From: a bacterium 1xD8-48 | GTDB lineage: Bacteria > Bacillota > Clostridia > Lachnospirales > Lachnospiraceae | Direction of reading: 5' to 3' | DNA length: 64,000 bases | NCBI GenBank assembly: GCA_009917455.1 | Contig: QZDS01000013.1 | Coordinates: 53,300-117,299 of the forward strand | Shown here: one piece after another, positions 17,351-26,890 of the stretch | Layout: each line of letters starts with the position of its first letter | Position numbering within the stretch: position 1 is the stretch's first letter | Made by a program: the position numbers and the translations under genes | Notes under the pieces: generated by a model | Database searches by the model: none | Seen by the model: only the letters and a program-made list of their open reading frames with translations | Told to the model about the DNA's origin: nothing

Positions 17351-19672
17351 CTATACTTGTCGAATTATTTCTATTATGTTAATTTCCTTAACTTTTTGCA
17401 AAGGCATCAGTGATGATACAATTGCTGTAAATATAGTAATTCCAATAATTGTAATTATCATTTCAACAGGTAATCTCCATACGGTATTAAAATACTTAGC
17501 AACTAGATGACTATAAAGATAATAATGTAAAGGTACACCAATTGCTATTCCTAACGCCCCACCTCCACATGCATATAATAGAGCCTCCAGTATTACTATC
17601 TTTTTACATTGTTTTGTCGTCCCACCTACAGCACAAATCATCCCATACTTTTTCATATTATTCCAAACACTTATGCTCATACAATTTATAATATTAAAGA
17701 TAGTTACCGCTATGATAGTTCCACAAAATCCATATACAAAGACTGCCATTGTTAAAAATTGGTTTTTGCTTTCTTCTTTTTTTTGTCGGTAATCAAATAT
17801 ACTAAATTTTTCTGGTATAATTTTAGTCATTAATTCCCATACTTCCTCATTTCCCTTACTAAATCTTATATCCAGTATGGAATAATCCATATTTCCTACT
17901 ACCTGTTGAAACAATGCTTCTGCAAGCAGGCATCTCACACTGTCAGCCGAATCATATGGAAAATTCCTTAATACTCCTCCTACTACACACGCTATTGTAT
18001 TGCCTCCATTACCTTTAATCAGTACCTCATCTCCTACTTCTAAACCACTTTCTTCATCAACTAATATTTCTTCTCCTTCTAATAACCTGCCTATATTTAA
18101 TTTCCCAGAAATTATTTTGCTTTCTATCCATTCAAATTGCTGTTTGTCATATGATACAAGCAACGTAGAAAATACATTTCCATTTTTTTCCAATTCTGCA
18201 TTGTTTACTTTACGTCCAACAACACTTTCTACACCACTTATTTCTTCTATTTTCCACTTTACTTCATCATGAATATAGTACTTACCTTCTTTATTATAAA
18301 TAGAGGCATCCGGATTATATGGCTTTGTAAAATATGAACCTTCATAAATAAAGTTAATCATAACAGAAAAAGCAAAAATCAAAACAATATTCATTGCAAA
18401 AGAAGCTATCATAAGCCCAAGTGATTTTCTATTGCTTCCTGTCTGTCTAAGGCTAATTAGTAATTCTACTGGAATTTTTATCGTCCTTCTTTTTTTTCGG
18501 CATTTTATATCTTTCTGATAAGTTTCTTCATTTATCGCTGTTAATGGCGGAATACTGCATACATATCTTACCGGACTCACTGTCGCTATCATAACTGCTG
18601 CCAAACCAGTAAATATTCCAATCACAATCCCTGCTATACTGACTTGAAACACAAAAATATTTTCAAACATATCTTTATTAAGAAGTCGTAGCAATAATAA
18701 ACAGCACCATGTCAAAACCACCCCGCTCCCAATCCCTGCGGGTATACTATGACACCATAGTATTTTTCCTTCTTTCTGCACACATCTTCTTAATTGTTTT
18801 GAATCTGCTCCTATACACCTAAGTAAGCCATATAATTGCTTTTTCTCATGAACACTTATATTCAAGCAATTTGTAATCATCAGAATACTTACAAGAAATA
18901 CAAGACAAAATAAAATACCCGCTATCAAATATAAATTAGCGGCTAAGACAGATTTCCCCTTTCCCATAACTGCCAACAATATTTCATTTAACTGTATTCT
19001 GTTTTCTTCCAAATGATACTCTTCTATAAGTTTACATTTTACTTCATCGATTTCTTCCACATTTTGACATGTAATATAATAATCCCCACAACTATTTCCC
19101 AGTATCCTTCCGCCTTCTACAGACAACAAAAGACCATACACATCTCTTGCTGTAAGGGAAGAAAAGGTATCGCATACCCCTACAATGTCCAGGTTATACG
19201 TCTTTCCTTCCAACCTAACTGGCAGGACATCTCCTACCTTCAAAGCATAATCCTTCTTAACCTTTTTATCAATAACAACCTCTTCTCCGGTCTTTGCATA
19301 TTGTCCTTCTAAAAGTCTGACATCAAACTGCTGTATGATATCCGCATCTCCGCATAGTATCCTGCACTCTTTCTCTTTCAATTCTCCTGTTGGTAACTCA
19401 ACCAACCAGCCTGCATGACTTATTCCTTCTATTTTTTCTATATCAGTAATTTCAAAAGAAAGATTTTCCACTTTCATATGATAGTTTCCATAGATGTTCT
19501 TGACGGCCTGTATTTCAACATCTATTCCAATATCCGCCAAACTAAATACCGTTGTAATCATGCAAATAGCCGCCGCAATACATGCCACTGTAATAGTTGT
19601 TTTCTTTTTATGCATACGATAATATTTATATATGATTTCTAAATAATTATTCTTCCACTTATCTTCTTTCAC
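17351..19672 (-). CDS. FtsX-like ABC permease (MacB/BceB type)
   Basis: About 773 residues with an N-terminal membrane segment (TTITVACIAAAICMITTVFS), a large extracytoplasmic domain, and two blocks of membrane helices in the FtsX arrangement. The GATTKQ-like cytoplasmic loops appear as LLRCIGADSKQLRR and MICAVGGTTKQCKK. The frame opens at 19684, but GTG at 19672 has AAAGGATGG upstream and is preferred; either way it overlaps the ATPase gene. It pairs with the ATPase at 19659-20342. Such transporters move peptides or lipoprotein-linked cargo or give resistance. Here it may act on the agr peptide or on the DUF6973 product. Confidence 0.88.
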   Translation of the reverse strand: MKEDKWKNNYLEIIYKYYRMHKKKTTITVACIAAAICMITTVFSLADIGIDVEIQAVKNIYGNYHMKVENLSFEITDIEKIEGISHAGWLVELPTGELKEKECRILCGDADIIQQFDVRLLEGQYAKTGEEVVIDKKVKKDYALKVGDVLPVRLEGKTYNLDIVGVCDTFSSLTARDVYGLLLSVEGGRILGNSCGDYYITCQNVEEIDEVKCKLIEEYHLEENRIQLNEILLAVMGKGKSVLAANLYLIAGILFCLVFLVSILMITNCLNISVHEKKQLYGLLRCIGADSKQLRRCVQKEGKILWCHSIPAGIGSGVVLTWCCLLLLRLLNKDMFENIFVFQVSIAGIVIGIFTGLAAVMIATVSPVRYVCSIPPLTAINEETYQKDIKCRKKRRTIKIPVELLISLRQTGSNRKSLGLMIASFAMNIVLIFAFSVMINFIYEGSYFTKPYNPDASIYNKEGKYYIHDEVKWKIEEISGVESVVGRKVNNAELEKNGNVFSTLLVSYDKQQFEWIESKIISGKLNIGRLLEGEEILVDEESGLEVGDEVLIKGNGGNTIACVVGGVLRNFPYDSADSVRCLLAEALFQQVVGNMDYSILDIRFSKGNEEVWELMTKIIPEKFSIFDYRQKKEESKNQFLTMAVFVYGFCGTIIAVTIFNIINCMSISVWNNMKKYGMICAVGGTTKQCKKIVILEALLYACGGGALGIAIGVPLHYYLYSHLVAKYFNTVWRLPVEMIITIIGITIFTAIVSSLMPLQKVKEINIIEIIRQV

Positions 19673-20342
19673 TAACACAACCATCCTTTACATACAGTAT
19701 TCTATCTGCTACTTTGGCAATATCATGATTATGAGTAATTAGCAAAACTGTTCTGCCATATTCTTTTGATATTTCCCACAATATTTTAATAACCTCCTGA
19801 CTATTTTTGCTATCCAAATTGCCTGTCGGTTCATCTGCTAATATCAATTTCGGCTCTGTTGCCAATGCCCTGCCTATCGCCACTCTTTGCTGCTGCCCGC
19901 CCGATAACTGTGATGGAAAATGCTGTTTCCTTTTCTCCAGTCCCAATTTATTTATAATACTATCTATTTTCTTTCTATCCGGCTTATTATGCCCTAATGA
20001 AATGGGAAAAATTATATTTTCCTCAACGGTTAATTCCTGAATCAAATTAAAGGATTGAAAAATAAAACCTATGTTTTCTCTTCTAAATACTGCTTGCTGA
20101 TCCAGTGTCATCTCTCTTTGTTCTATCCCATCAATTACTATTTTTCCGTTGGTCGGTCTGTCTAACATCCCTACAATATTAAGTAAAGTACTTTTTCCAG
20201 AACCCGATTCACCTATAATAGCAATAAATTCCCCTTTGTGTACTGAAAAACTTACATGATTCAGTGCCTTTACCTCACTATCCCCCGAACCATATATTTT
20301 ATCGACATTCTCCATTTCCAAAATATAATTATCCGCCATAGC
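19659..20342 (-). CDS. ABC transporter ATPase, LolD/MacB type
   Basis: About 227 residues with Walker A GESGSGKST, Q-loop FIFQSFNL, signature LSGGQQQRV, Walker B LILADEPTGNLD and an H-loop LLITHNHD. These are the hallmarks of ATPases that work with FtsX-like permeases. ATG 20342 follows GGGAGGAAAG and is preferred over the TTG-initiated longer frame. It lies 36 bases after agrB and overlaps the permease start, so AgrD, AgrB and the transporter appear co-transcribed. Confidence 0.93.
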   Translation of the reverse strand, partial: AMADNYILEMENVDKIYGSGDSEVKALNHVSFSVHKGEFIAIIGESGSGKSTLLNIVGMLDRPTNGKIVIDGIEQREMTLDQQAVFRRENIGFIFQSFNLIQELTVEENIIFPISLGHNKPDRKKIDSIINKLGLEKRKQHFPSQLSGGQQQRVAIGRALATEPKLILADEPTGNLDSKNSQEVIKILWEISKEYGRTVLLITHNHDIAKVADRILYVKDGCVSERR

Positions 20343-20377
20343 AACTTTCCTCCCCAAACAAATACTTTTTGTCTATA

Positions 20378-20800
20378 TCAGTTAAAGAAATATATATTTT
20401 TAATGCTTGTTCCGTATTCTTTCTTTTCTTCATACTCCAATCTATGCACAACACTGTCTATAGGAGATAAGAATATAATTATAAGCAAATTGATTGTTTG
20501 AATTAAAATTCCTACATTATCATCACATTGTAATATTTTAATTCCCATCAATGCGATAAACAGAGTAATGAAAGAAAGAAAATAGCATCTTATGGGAGTA
20601 TCCGCATGATACCCACCTGCATATTTTCTTAATGCACTAAAGCAAAATAAAAAAAATATACTTTGCCATACTATACCCAACAGATACCCCGCCATTATTG
20701 TAACTATGGTGCTTATAGATATAACTATACTTCTTCTAATACCATAATTTATGATTTCCTCTCGCTCTTCTTCTGACAGTTGCTCAATCTGAATACTCAT
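20378..20800 (-). CDS. agrB: AgrB-like peptide-processing membrane protease, short form
   Basis: A 140-residue membrane protein with the AgrB catalytic pair in LRKYAGGYHADTPIRC. His and Cys are seven residues apart, as in the Staphylococcus enzyme (His77/Cys84). AgrB cuts AgrD and closes the thiolactone ring. Usual AgrB proteins are about 190-210 residues; this one stops after PIDSVVHRLEYEEKKEYG and so lacks the last one or two membrane helices. It starts 2 bases after agrD. Truncation could make it inactive, or it could be a compact variant. The intact catalytic motif and cassette order favour function, but this is uncertain. Confidence 0.88.
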   Translation of the reverse strand: MSIQIEQLSEEEREEIINYGIRRSIVISISTIVTIMAGYLLGIVWQSIFFLFCFSALRKYAGGYHADTPIRCYFLSFITLFIALMGIKILQCDDNVGILIQTINLLIIIFLSPIDSVVHRLEYEEKKEYGTSIKNIYFFN

Positions 20801-20802
20801 CT

Positions 20803-20943
20803 TTAAAACTTCCTTAATTTTTTTACCGCCTTAGGTATCTCTGGTTGATAATTAATAAATGGACATGTTGTATTTGCTTCAGAAATCGCTGCCCTGATTG
20901 CAATTTTCTCAATTATCTTTTTTAATCTGTTATGCTTTTTCAT
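20803..20943 (-). CDS. agrD: AgrD-like cyclic autoinducer precursor
   Basis: A 46-residue peptide starting MKKHNRLKK. It has an amphipathic leader, a core TTCPFIN, and the charged tail YQPEIPKAVKKLRKF. The YQPExP tail after the ring matches clostridial AgrD, such as the C. perfringens precursor with CLWFT before YQPEEP. By analogy the mature signal should contain a five-residue thiolactone ring CPFIN. ATG 20943 with GAGGG upstream is preferred over the longer frame from 20994. It lies directly before agrB and downstream of a LytTR-type double site. Confidence 0.87.
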   Translation of the reverse strand: MKKHNRLKKIIEKIAIRAAISEANTTCPFINYQPEIPKAVKKLRKF

Positions 20944-21018
20944 TTTGTATCCCTCACTTGTATAATGATTCATTTGTTTTTTTGATAATATCATATTTTC
21001 ATATCTTAATTTTCCAAA

Positions 21019-21048
21019 TGGCGAAATTCATATATATTAGGGCGAAAT
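21019..21048 (-). promoter_or_regulatory. Predicted AgrA (LytTR) double binding site before agrD
   Basis: On the minus strand ATTTCGCCC (21048-21040) and ATTTCGCCA (21027-21019) are direct 9-base repeats separated by exactly 12 bases. That is the spacing used by LytTR regulators such as AgrA. The site lies about 75 bases before the agrD start, with a TATGATATTAT stretch in between that could hold the -10. The sites are predicted targets of the regulator at 22399-23115. Confidence 0.7.
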
Positions 21049-21054
21049 TTGTAC

Positions 21055-21106
21055 AAAAAAAGCCTCTCCATTGAAATAGGTCTGGTAAACCTAAACGATG
21101 TGAGGC
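21055..21106 (-). terminator. Intrinsic terminator after agrC
   Basis: On the minus strand GCCTC pairs with GAGGC, with an inner AGGT / ACCT helix, and seven T follow directly. It separates the agrA-agrC transcript from the agrD-agrB-transporter transcript, so the two halves of the cassette have separate promoters. Confidence 0.75.
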
Positions 21107-21140
21107 AATAATATGTAAGTGTCTGTTAAATTTTCTATTT

Positions 21141-22397
21141 CTACAATAAAGCATATAATATAATTTTTACATCAAAAATATTATCTTTGTCTGATATCTG
21201 CATATCCCCCTTGTAAGTATCAACCACGTTCTTGACATTTTGCAATCCGATTCCATGAATCCGCTTCTCTTTCTTTGTGGTAATATAAATTTCTCCTTTT
21301 CTTTTTATTGCATTATCATAACTATTTCTGACACGAATAAAAAGCATACCCCGTTCATAATTTAAAAATAGTTCCAACCATCTTTCCTTTGACTGCTCAG
21401 CTGACTCTATCGCATTCTCCAATAGATTCCCGACAATGACATTTAAATCAAAGGAACGAATTGCCAATTCCTTTGGGATATTTATCTCGTAATTAACATG
21501 ATTAAGAACTGTCTTTGCTCTGTTCAGCATATAATTCATCAGACTGTCTACTTCCTGATTTCCACTGCTGATATACTCATGTGGATTTTCAAGATATGCC
21601 TGCATATCACAAATATAGTCCATTACTTTATCATCATTTTGATGCCTCGCTAAAATCATTAATTCATTTAAATGGTGCTTCATATCATGCTTTAGTGTTC
21701 TTACTTTTTCTTCCGTTTGTGTCATAATATTTAATTGATTGGCATAGCTAGCAATCTGTCGTTCAAATAATGCTCTTTCCTCTAACTTTAAATAAGCATC
21801 AACTAAAACACCATATAAATAAAATATTAATAGATTAATAAGCAAAATCCCAACACTTACAGAAATTAGTATCATTCTGCTATTCAGGTTGTTCATAACC
21901 AATATTAGTAAAATCATTATACTAATAGCAGGGATAGCAATTAATATGTTTCCGTGAAATGGTATAAAATCCTTACTTTTATTCTTCACCAAAAATCTCT
22001 CTACAACAAATTCACAAATAAGTATTAAAAAAGTAGTAATGTATACTGTCATTCCATTTGCTTCTTCACCTACCATGTAATTACCAAAGGAATATACTGC
22101 TATAATGTCACAAAACATATTGATTCCATATATCAAAAGAGTAACCAATACTTTTTTCTTCTCTACCCCCACATATAATCGTGTAATAAAATAAATCAAT
22201 AATAAATTAGTTATGATGTTTAATACGGGAAAGTGAAAAAACGAATGAACTAATACTGTCAGTGAAAAGAAAACAAAATAACATATCCTCTCCTTTCCCT
22301 TTTCTTCAATATTTATTTCAAAAAATATTGACATGAATCTTTTGAGAATGAATGTTCTAAATAAGTTAGTGCTTAAAACCGTAATCATTTCTGCCAC
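21141..22397 (-). CDS. AgrC-like sensor histidine kinase
   Basis: A 418-residue protein. The N-terminal half has about six membrane helices. The cytoplasmic half has the His motif LKHDMKHHLNEL near residue 240 and the GHKL ATPase N-box VGNLLENAIE and G-box HGIGLQNVK. This is the AgrC/ComD (HPK10) class that senses cyclic peptides. GTG 22397 follows GGAGG inside the end of the regulator gene; ATG 22388 is an alternative. It should sense the peptide made from AgrD and phosphorylate the regulator upstream. It is AT-rich like the rest of the cassette. Confidence 0.9.
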   Translation of the reverse strand: MAEMITVLSTNLFRTFILKRFMSIFFEINIEEKGKERICYFVFFSLTVLVHSFFHFPVLNIITNLLLIYFITRLYVGVEKKKVLVTLLIYGINMFCDIIAVYSFGNYMVGEEANGMTVYITTFLILICEFVVERFLVKNKSKDFIPFHGNILIAIPAISIMILLILVMNNLNSRMILISVSVGILLINLLIFYLYGVLVDAYLKLEERALFERQIASYANQLNIMTQTEEKVRTLKHDMKHHLNELMILARHQNDDKVMDYICDMQAYLENPHEYISSGNQEVDSLMNYMLNRAKTVLNHVNYEINIPKELAIRSFDLNVIVGNLLENAIESAEQSKERWLELFLNYERGMLFIRVRNSYDNAIKRKGEIYITTKKEKRIHGIGLQNVKNVVDTYKGDMQISDKDNIFDVKIILYALL

Positions 22398-22398
22398 A

Positions 22399-23115
22399 TT
22401 ATTTTTCCTCCCATTTATATTTCATAATCTGTTCCCTTACTAATTTTCGATATGGAATACTAATACTCAATAAATTATCTCCCTGCATTCTGATTGCTTC
22501 ATAGGAACACTCTACCATATAATCTAAATTTATAATATAAGACTGATGAATCATGATAAAATTATGTGGTAATTCTGAAGCTATTTCTTTCAGTTTTCCA
22601 TTAAACTGTCTTTCGCCCTCTCTTGTAACAATATTAATCTTCTTATTCTGGCTATAGAAAAATATAATTTCTCGAAAAGAAATCTTGTAAAAATAACCTT
22701 TCGAATAATACTCAAATTTTTGATTTTTCAATTCGTAAAAATGAATGCTCTTTAAAAATACATTTTCTACAGTTTCTGTCTTTAATGGTTTAATTAAAAA
22801 GCCTATCGGTTGCACCTCAAAAAGCCGCATTGCATAACTGCTTTTAGATGAAATATATATGATAATTAATTCTAAATTTTTCATTTTCTCTCGTATAAAA
22901 TTACCTACCTGAATTCCGTCTGTGGTAATTAAGTCTATGTCCAAAAACAGCATATCTAAAGTATTTTCCCTTTTTAAAAAATCACAAAGACTTTCTCCGG
23001 AAAACCATACACTTGTTTCTAGCCCTACCCCATGCTTTTTTCCCAATTTATAAATCATATCTTCCAGTTCTGCACAGACTTCTTTTCCATCATCACATAT
23101 CCCTATATGAAACAC
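22399..23115 (-). CDS. AgrA-like response regulator with LytTR DNA-binding domain
   Basis: 238 residues from GTG 23115, which has GGGGGAGG at seven bases; the longer frame from 23205 lacks this and is rejected. The receiver domain has the acidic pair in GICDDG, the phosphoacceptor LFLDIDL and the conserved Lys in LIKPLK. The C-terminal LytTR domain includes IIFFYSQNKKINIVTREG and FIMIHQSYIINLDYM. It should bind paired 9-base repeats and likely activates agrD. It stands first in the agrA-agrC transcript, just downstream of a group II intron. Confidence 0.9.
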   Translation of the reverse strand: MFHIGICDDGKEVCAELEDMIYKLGKKHGVGLETSVWFSGESLCDFLKRENTLDMLFLDIDLITTDGIQVGNFIREKMKNLELIIIYISSKSSYAMRLFEVQPIGFLIKPLKTETVENVFLKSIHFYELKNQKFEYYSKGYFYKISFREIIFFYSQNKKINIVTREGERQFNGKLKEIASELPHNFIMIHQSYIINLDYMVECSYEAIRMQGDNLLSISIPYRKLVREQIMKYKWEEK

Positions 23116-23280
23116 ATCATATCCTCCCCCAATTTTTGTTTTATACTCAAACTTCGCACTTGAATAAGTGTTTATGCACCTTGAACATTCAATAATTACT
23201 GGCATTAAAATAGCATGAAACCATCTGGTTTGGTATAATTGAGTTGTTCAAAACAATTAAAACACCACAGGCTCATGCCT

Positions 23281-23823
23281 CAAGTAGATATGGGGATTGC
23301 TCCCCATACCCCTCATTAGAACCGTACATGCACTATTAACGCATACGACTCAACCCAATATTCTTTCATTGCAAGGTGTGCCCCTTCCCTCCACCGTTAT
23401 TAACGGTTTCTTTGGTACTATGAGCACTTCAGACTTCCTATTATCCATTTAATTTCCTCTCTTGTTCCCTTAATTGTACATCATACCCTATGCCAGGGGG
23501 ATAATAAGACCCCAACTGTTCTGTATTATATATTTCTCATCAACCTCTCCAAGCTCTCGGACTGGGGGATGCCCCTGTCCCTCACCATAGCGGTTACAGA
23601 GATGTTGTCTGCTACGAACGCAAACGCATCGACCATTTCCGACCTCATACTAATTTGCAAGCTCTATCACTTCACTTTCGTTTCGGCTCTGTTGCCTCTG
23701 TCCTATGCTTAAATCTGATGTTGCCACTTCGACTCCAAGGACTTGGTACGGGCGGTTGATTAAACCTTTCCCGACAGGATTTTCCTGCTATATAATCAGC
23801 TATGCTGATTTCTCAGCTCGCAC
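23281..23823 (-). mobile_element. ORF-less group II intron (RNA part only)
   Basis: On the minus strand the 5' end reads GTGCGAG (23823), as expected for group II introns. Near the 3' end a domain V hairpin, GAGTCGTATGC ... GCATGTACGGTTC, is followed by GAGGGG and a domain VI-like stem ATGGGGAGCAATCCCCAT. The 543-base unit has no reverse transcriptase frame. Conserved internal blocks such as AACCGCCCGTACC and GGTGAGGGACA recall introns of gut Clostridia. It lies between the dead transposase and agrA. It would need a helper maturase to splice or move. Ends are judged by eye. Confidence 0.8.
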
Positions 23824-23929
23824 TATGAATAAAAGTATAACACAAAACAACCAAAATGATAAACAAATTTCTAAATCTATCCGAAGATTTTTTACTATTT
23901 TTTACTAGATTTCATGTTTCATCTGTATT

Positions 23930-24633
23930 AAAAACGGCTAATGCGTATAAAAAGAAGGGAACTCCTGCAGTGGAAATCTTTCAGTACCTGTTTCTTTTGA
24001 TTTTTTCAAACAGAGGCATATAAGAACCTTATTTCATGAAGAAATACTCTGGCTTTTGCCAAGGATACTGTATACCGCTTTATGAAAATGGTCCAGATCA
24101 ACTGGATCCGTTTTACAACCATTCTTGCAGGCAGAATCATCAGAGAGGCAATCCTTCCGCTGGATTCACAAGACCGCGCCAACGTATTGATCATCGATAA
24201 TTCTATGTTTGAACGCAACCGTTCAAAAAAAACGGAACTTCTTGCAAAAGTATATGACCATGCCAGACACACTTATAAATTTAGTTTCCGTATGCTCACG
24301 CTTGGATGGTCTGACGGAAGTACTTTCCTTCCGATTAACAGTGTGCTTCTTCCACCTGAAAATAAGAAAAACTGGATCAATCAAGCAGAGCCTGTCGAAA
24401 AAAGAACCGTTGGTTATAAACGGCGTGCACTTTCTATGCAGAAAGGAACACATGCCATGCTGGAACTCCTGTCATCTGCTAAAAAAGCAGCCATTCCTGC
24501 AAAATATGTCCTTTTTGACAGCTGGTTTTCCTCTCCAAGCGCCCTACATTCCGTTAAGGAAACTGGGTATGATGTCATCGGAATGATAAAGAAAACCCCG
24601 AAAATGTTCTTCCGTTATAATGGGGAAGTCTAA
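23930..24633 (+). pseudogene. Decayed IS4-like transposase
   Basis: The main frame (24082-24633) has DDE-type transposase features: VLIIDNSMFERNRSKKTELL with the first Asp, then YVLFDSWFSSPSAL with the second. Upstream, the same protein continues in other frames (KKGTPAVEIFQYLFLL near 23945, LAKDTVYRFM near 24060), so at least one frameshift is present. The C-terminal third with the final Glu is absent, with the frame ending at YNGEV. It is an inactive remnant and one side of the agr cargo boundary. Confidence 0.8.
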
Positions 24634-24700
24634 TGCTGGAACATAGACTGGATGTCCCTGCTCACACTCTCTCCCACAAGCAGACCACCATCTGCCTATT

Positions 24701-26389
24701 CTACCTCGCCCCTTTGTCATTTTGCCTTGCCTGATGCACCCTGCCTGCTTCTCTTTCTTTTATAGCCCTCTCTTTTTGCCTAAGCCTGTCTCTGACGCTC
24801 TTAGTATCCACCACTTTTTCTCCATAAGTTTTCTCGTACTCCGCACAAGCTGCTTCATAATTCTGATTCTCTCTTTTTGCCACATCAAGTTCCTTATAGA
24901 ATGCCTGCATAGAATCAAAATGATGTTCTTTCACAATAGAAGAAAGCCTCTTTTTCATATTGAAAATCTGATTATCAAAGCTGTCGATCTCCTGCTGTAA
25001 CTCCCTGCGCCTGCCGCCTTTGAAGATGCCCGTACATTCAGACAATTCTTTTTTCAGCATATCCCTCTGTTTTTCACGCCCGAATATTGCCTTGTTCTGG
25101 TCTTTCAGCCTGCCCTCAATCTCTTTCAGCCGGGGATATTTACTTGCCAGTACGGACGGTTTTGGCTGCGGCGGTCTTTCTGCTGGCTGCTCTTTTTCAA
25201 CCAGAACAGGTTTTCGCTCCGCCTTTACCTGTTTAATAATGCTTTCTTTCTCTTTGGAAGCAGTCATTGAATATTCTGTATTCTTTTTCATATCGAGTTT
25301 TCGATGCGGATCTATGGGAAATGGTATCTCCTTTCTTTCCGGCTGAAATCCTGGATCATCTCCTGCATGGATACGGCTGTCCGTTTCTTTTGATGTTTCC
25401 TTTATGGCACTGACACCATTTCCGATCACTTTCTCCACTATATCAATCACCTTCTGCATGGCTTTCATAATCAGGAGTTCTAACAACAAAATCGCTGCCC
25501 TGACAATCTCCCCGAACAGCTCCGGCCTTTGTCCGTTCTGCTCCACGGATTCTTTTACTTTATCCGTTATCTCCGTCTTTTTAAGCTCCACAATCTCCGC
25601 TTCTGATACGCCGCTTACAATCGCACGGTCAACGGTTCTGTTCCACTCCATGCGTATTTCATTGTCCGATTTGATTTCCTCCGCTTTCGGATTATTTTTG
25701 CCAACCTTCTTTGTCGCAAGGTACGGACCGTTTTTATCAAAAATACTTAACCTGTCCCTATCATCAAGCACCATCTGGTTGATTAAATCCGTATAAAACA
25801 CTTTTACCCCATCTAAAAAAGATTCTTGCTTAAAGCGTTCATCTTTGACAGTGAAAATTTTGCGTTCATACACCTCACCTTTTTTAATGATTTTACAGCC
25901 TTGACGGATATTCCCATCTCCGTCAAGAATCTCTTTCTTTGTCCTCACATGACGCCCCTGCTCATTGTAGAACATATTCCGAGTGGCAATTTTCTCTGTC
26001 GGCTGTTCCAGCCGCTTTCTCTCCGCAAATACCATATGGATATGCAGATTCGTTTTACGTTTATTGTGGTGGAGCGCAGCAAAGCACTCCACGCCGTACT
26101 TTTCCTTAAATTCGTCTGCCATCTTTTTCAAAAGATAGTCATGCTCATAGTTGATAAAACTCTCCGGAAGTGCAATCATCAGCTCCCTTGCCTCAATGCA
26201 CTTCCCATTCGTGCCGCTTTTTTCAAATTCCTCCTGATTACATTTGGCAAGCTCCCGCCAGAATGCCCTGTCCGGCTCCGTTGTATAGACTTCATAGAGA
26301 TGCTCCTGCTTGGCGTGGCTTGAAATATAAGTGATGCGCCCTGATAAGTCATGCAGCTTTGCCATTTCTATAAATGAATTTCTTTTCAT
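24701..26389 (-). CDS. MobA/MobL-type relaxase of element 1
   Basis: About 562 residues from ATG 26389, which has AGGAAAAG upstream. The relaxase domain spans the first 200 residues, with the histidine motif TNLHIHMVFAERK and an upstream LMIALPESF signature of MobA/MobL relaxases. The middle is acidic and Ser/Lys-rich, and the C-terminus is a coiled coil (NQIFNMKKRLSSIV). It should nick the oriT in the repeat-rich region just upstream (26390-26890), making element 1 mobilizable by a helper. It is distinct from the ICE relaxase. Confidence 0.9.
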   Translation of the reverse strand: MKRNSFIEMAKLHDLSGRITYISSHAKQEHLYEVYTTEPDRAFWRELAKCNQEEFEKSGTNGKCIEARELMIALPESFINYEHDYLLKKMADEFKEKYGVECFAALHHNKRKTNLHIHMVFAERKRLEQPTEKIATRNMFYNEQGRHVRTKKEILDGDGNIRQGCKIIKKGEVYERKIFTVKDERFKQESFLDGVKVFYTDLINQMVLDDRDRLSIFDKNGPYLATKKVGKNNPKAEEIKSDNEIRMEWNRTVDRAIVSGVSEAEIVELKKTEITDKVKESVEQNGQRPELFGEIVRAAILLLELLIMKAMQKVIDIVEKVIGNGVSAIKETSKETDSRIHAGDDPGFQPERKEIPFPIDPHRKLDMKKNTEYSMTASKEKESIIKQVKAERKPVLVEKEQPAERPPQPKPSVLASKYPRLKEIEGRLKDQNKAIFGREKQRDMLKKELSECTGIFKGGRRRELQQEIDSFDNQIFNMKKRLSSIVKEHHFDSMQAFYKELDVAKRENQNYEAACAEYEKTYGEKVVDTKSVRDRLRQKERAIKEREAGRVHQARQNDKGAR

Positions 26390-26890
26390 AAACGCTTTTC
26401 CTTTCTTTTGGCGGATAACCTGCCACCGCATTTTTTGTGAGCAGCCATTATAGGACGGCTGTCTGTGAACCGATGCCCGTATCCGGGCAGTCTACGGCTG
26501 TCGCTTTCTGACAGCCGCAGGGGGCTTTGTTTTGTGAAGTCCCCTCTGCAATGCTGCACATCTGTCCTGAAATGTAGCCGTAAGCAGCAGCGCCATCTAT
26601 GCGCCCGTCCTCTGGGCGGCATGGATAAATACAGTCCGGTTTTTTCGGACTGTATAAATTCACACTTGCGTGAATTTGCCCCCGGCAGGGCGAAATCCCC
26701 GGAGCATAAACCGAAGGTTTGTGCGTAGGGTGTATTTCGCTCTCAAACGCCGAGGGCTTAGGGGAGAGCTTGCGCCCTCCCCGGAAATTAGTTGCTGACA
26801 CTCTCTGAACCACTCCGAAGCAGTCCGTGGAACAGATTCTTTACAGGCATAAAAAAGCCGCCTGCCTGAAAACTGGTATTCCAGTCTCAA
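26390..26890. other. Candidate oriT region of element 1, no gene
   Basis: There is no coding frame with a ribosome site, but many inverted repeats: ACAGTCCG / CGGACTGT (about 26627-26650), AATTCAC / GTGTGAAT-like arms (about 26656-26675), ACAGCCG / CGGCTGT arms (26500-26520), and GGGCGGCA near 26615. It lies directly before the relaxase start. Position and structure are what a transfer origin of this family looks like. The nick site is not assigned. Confidence 0.5.
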
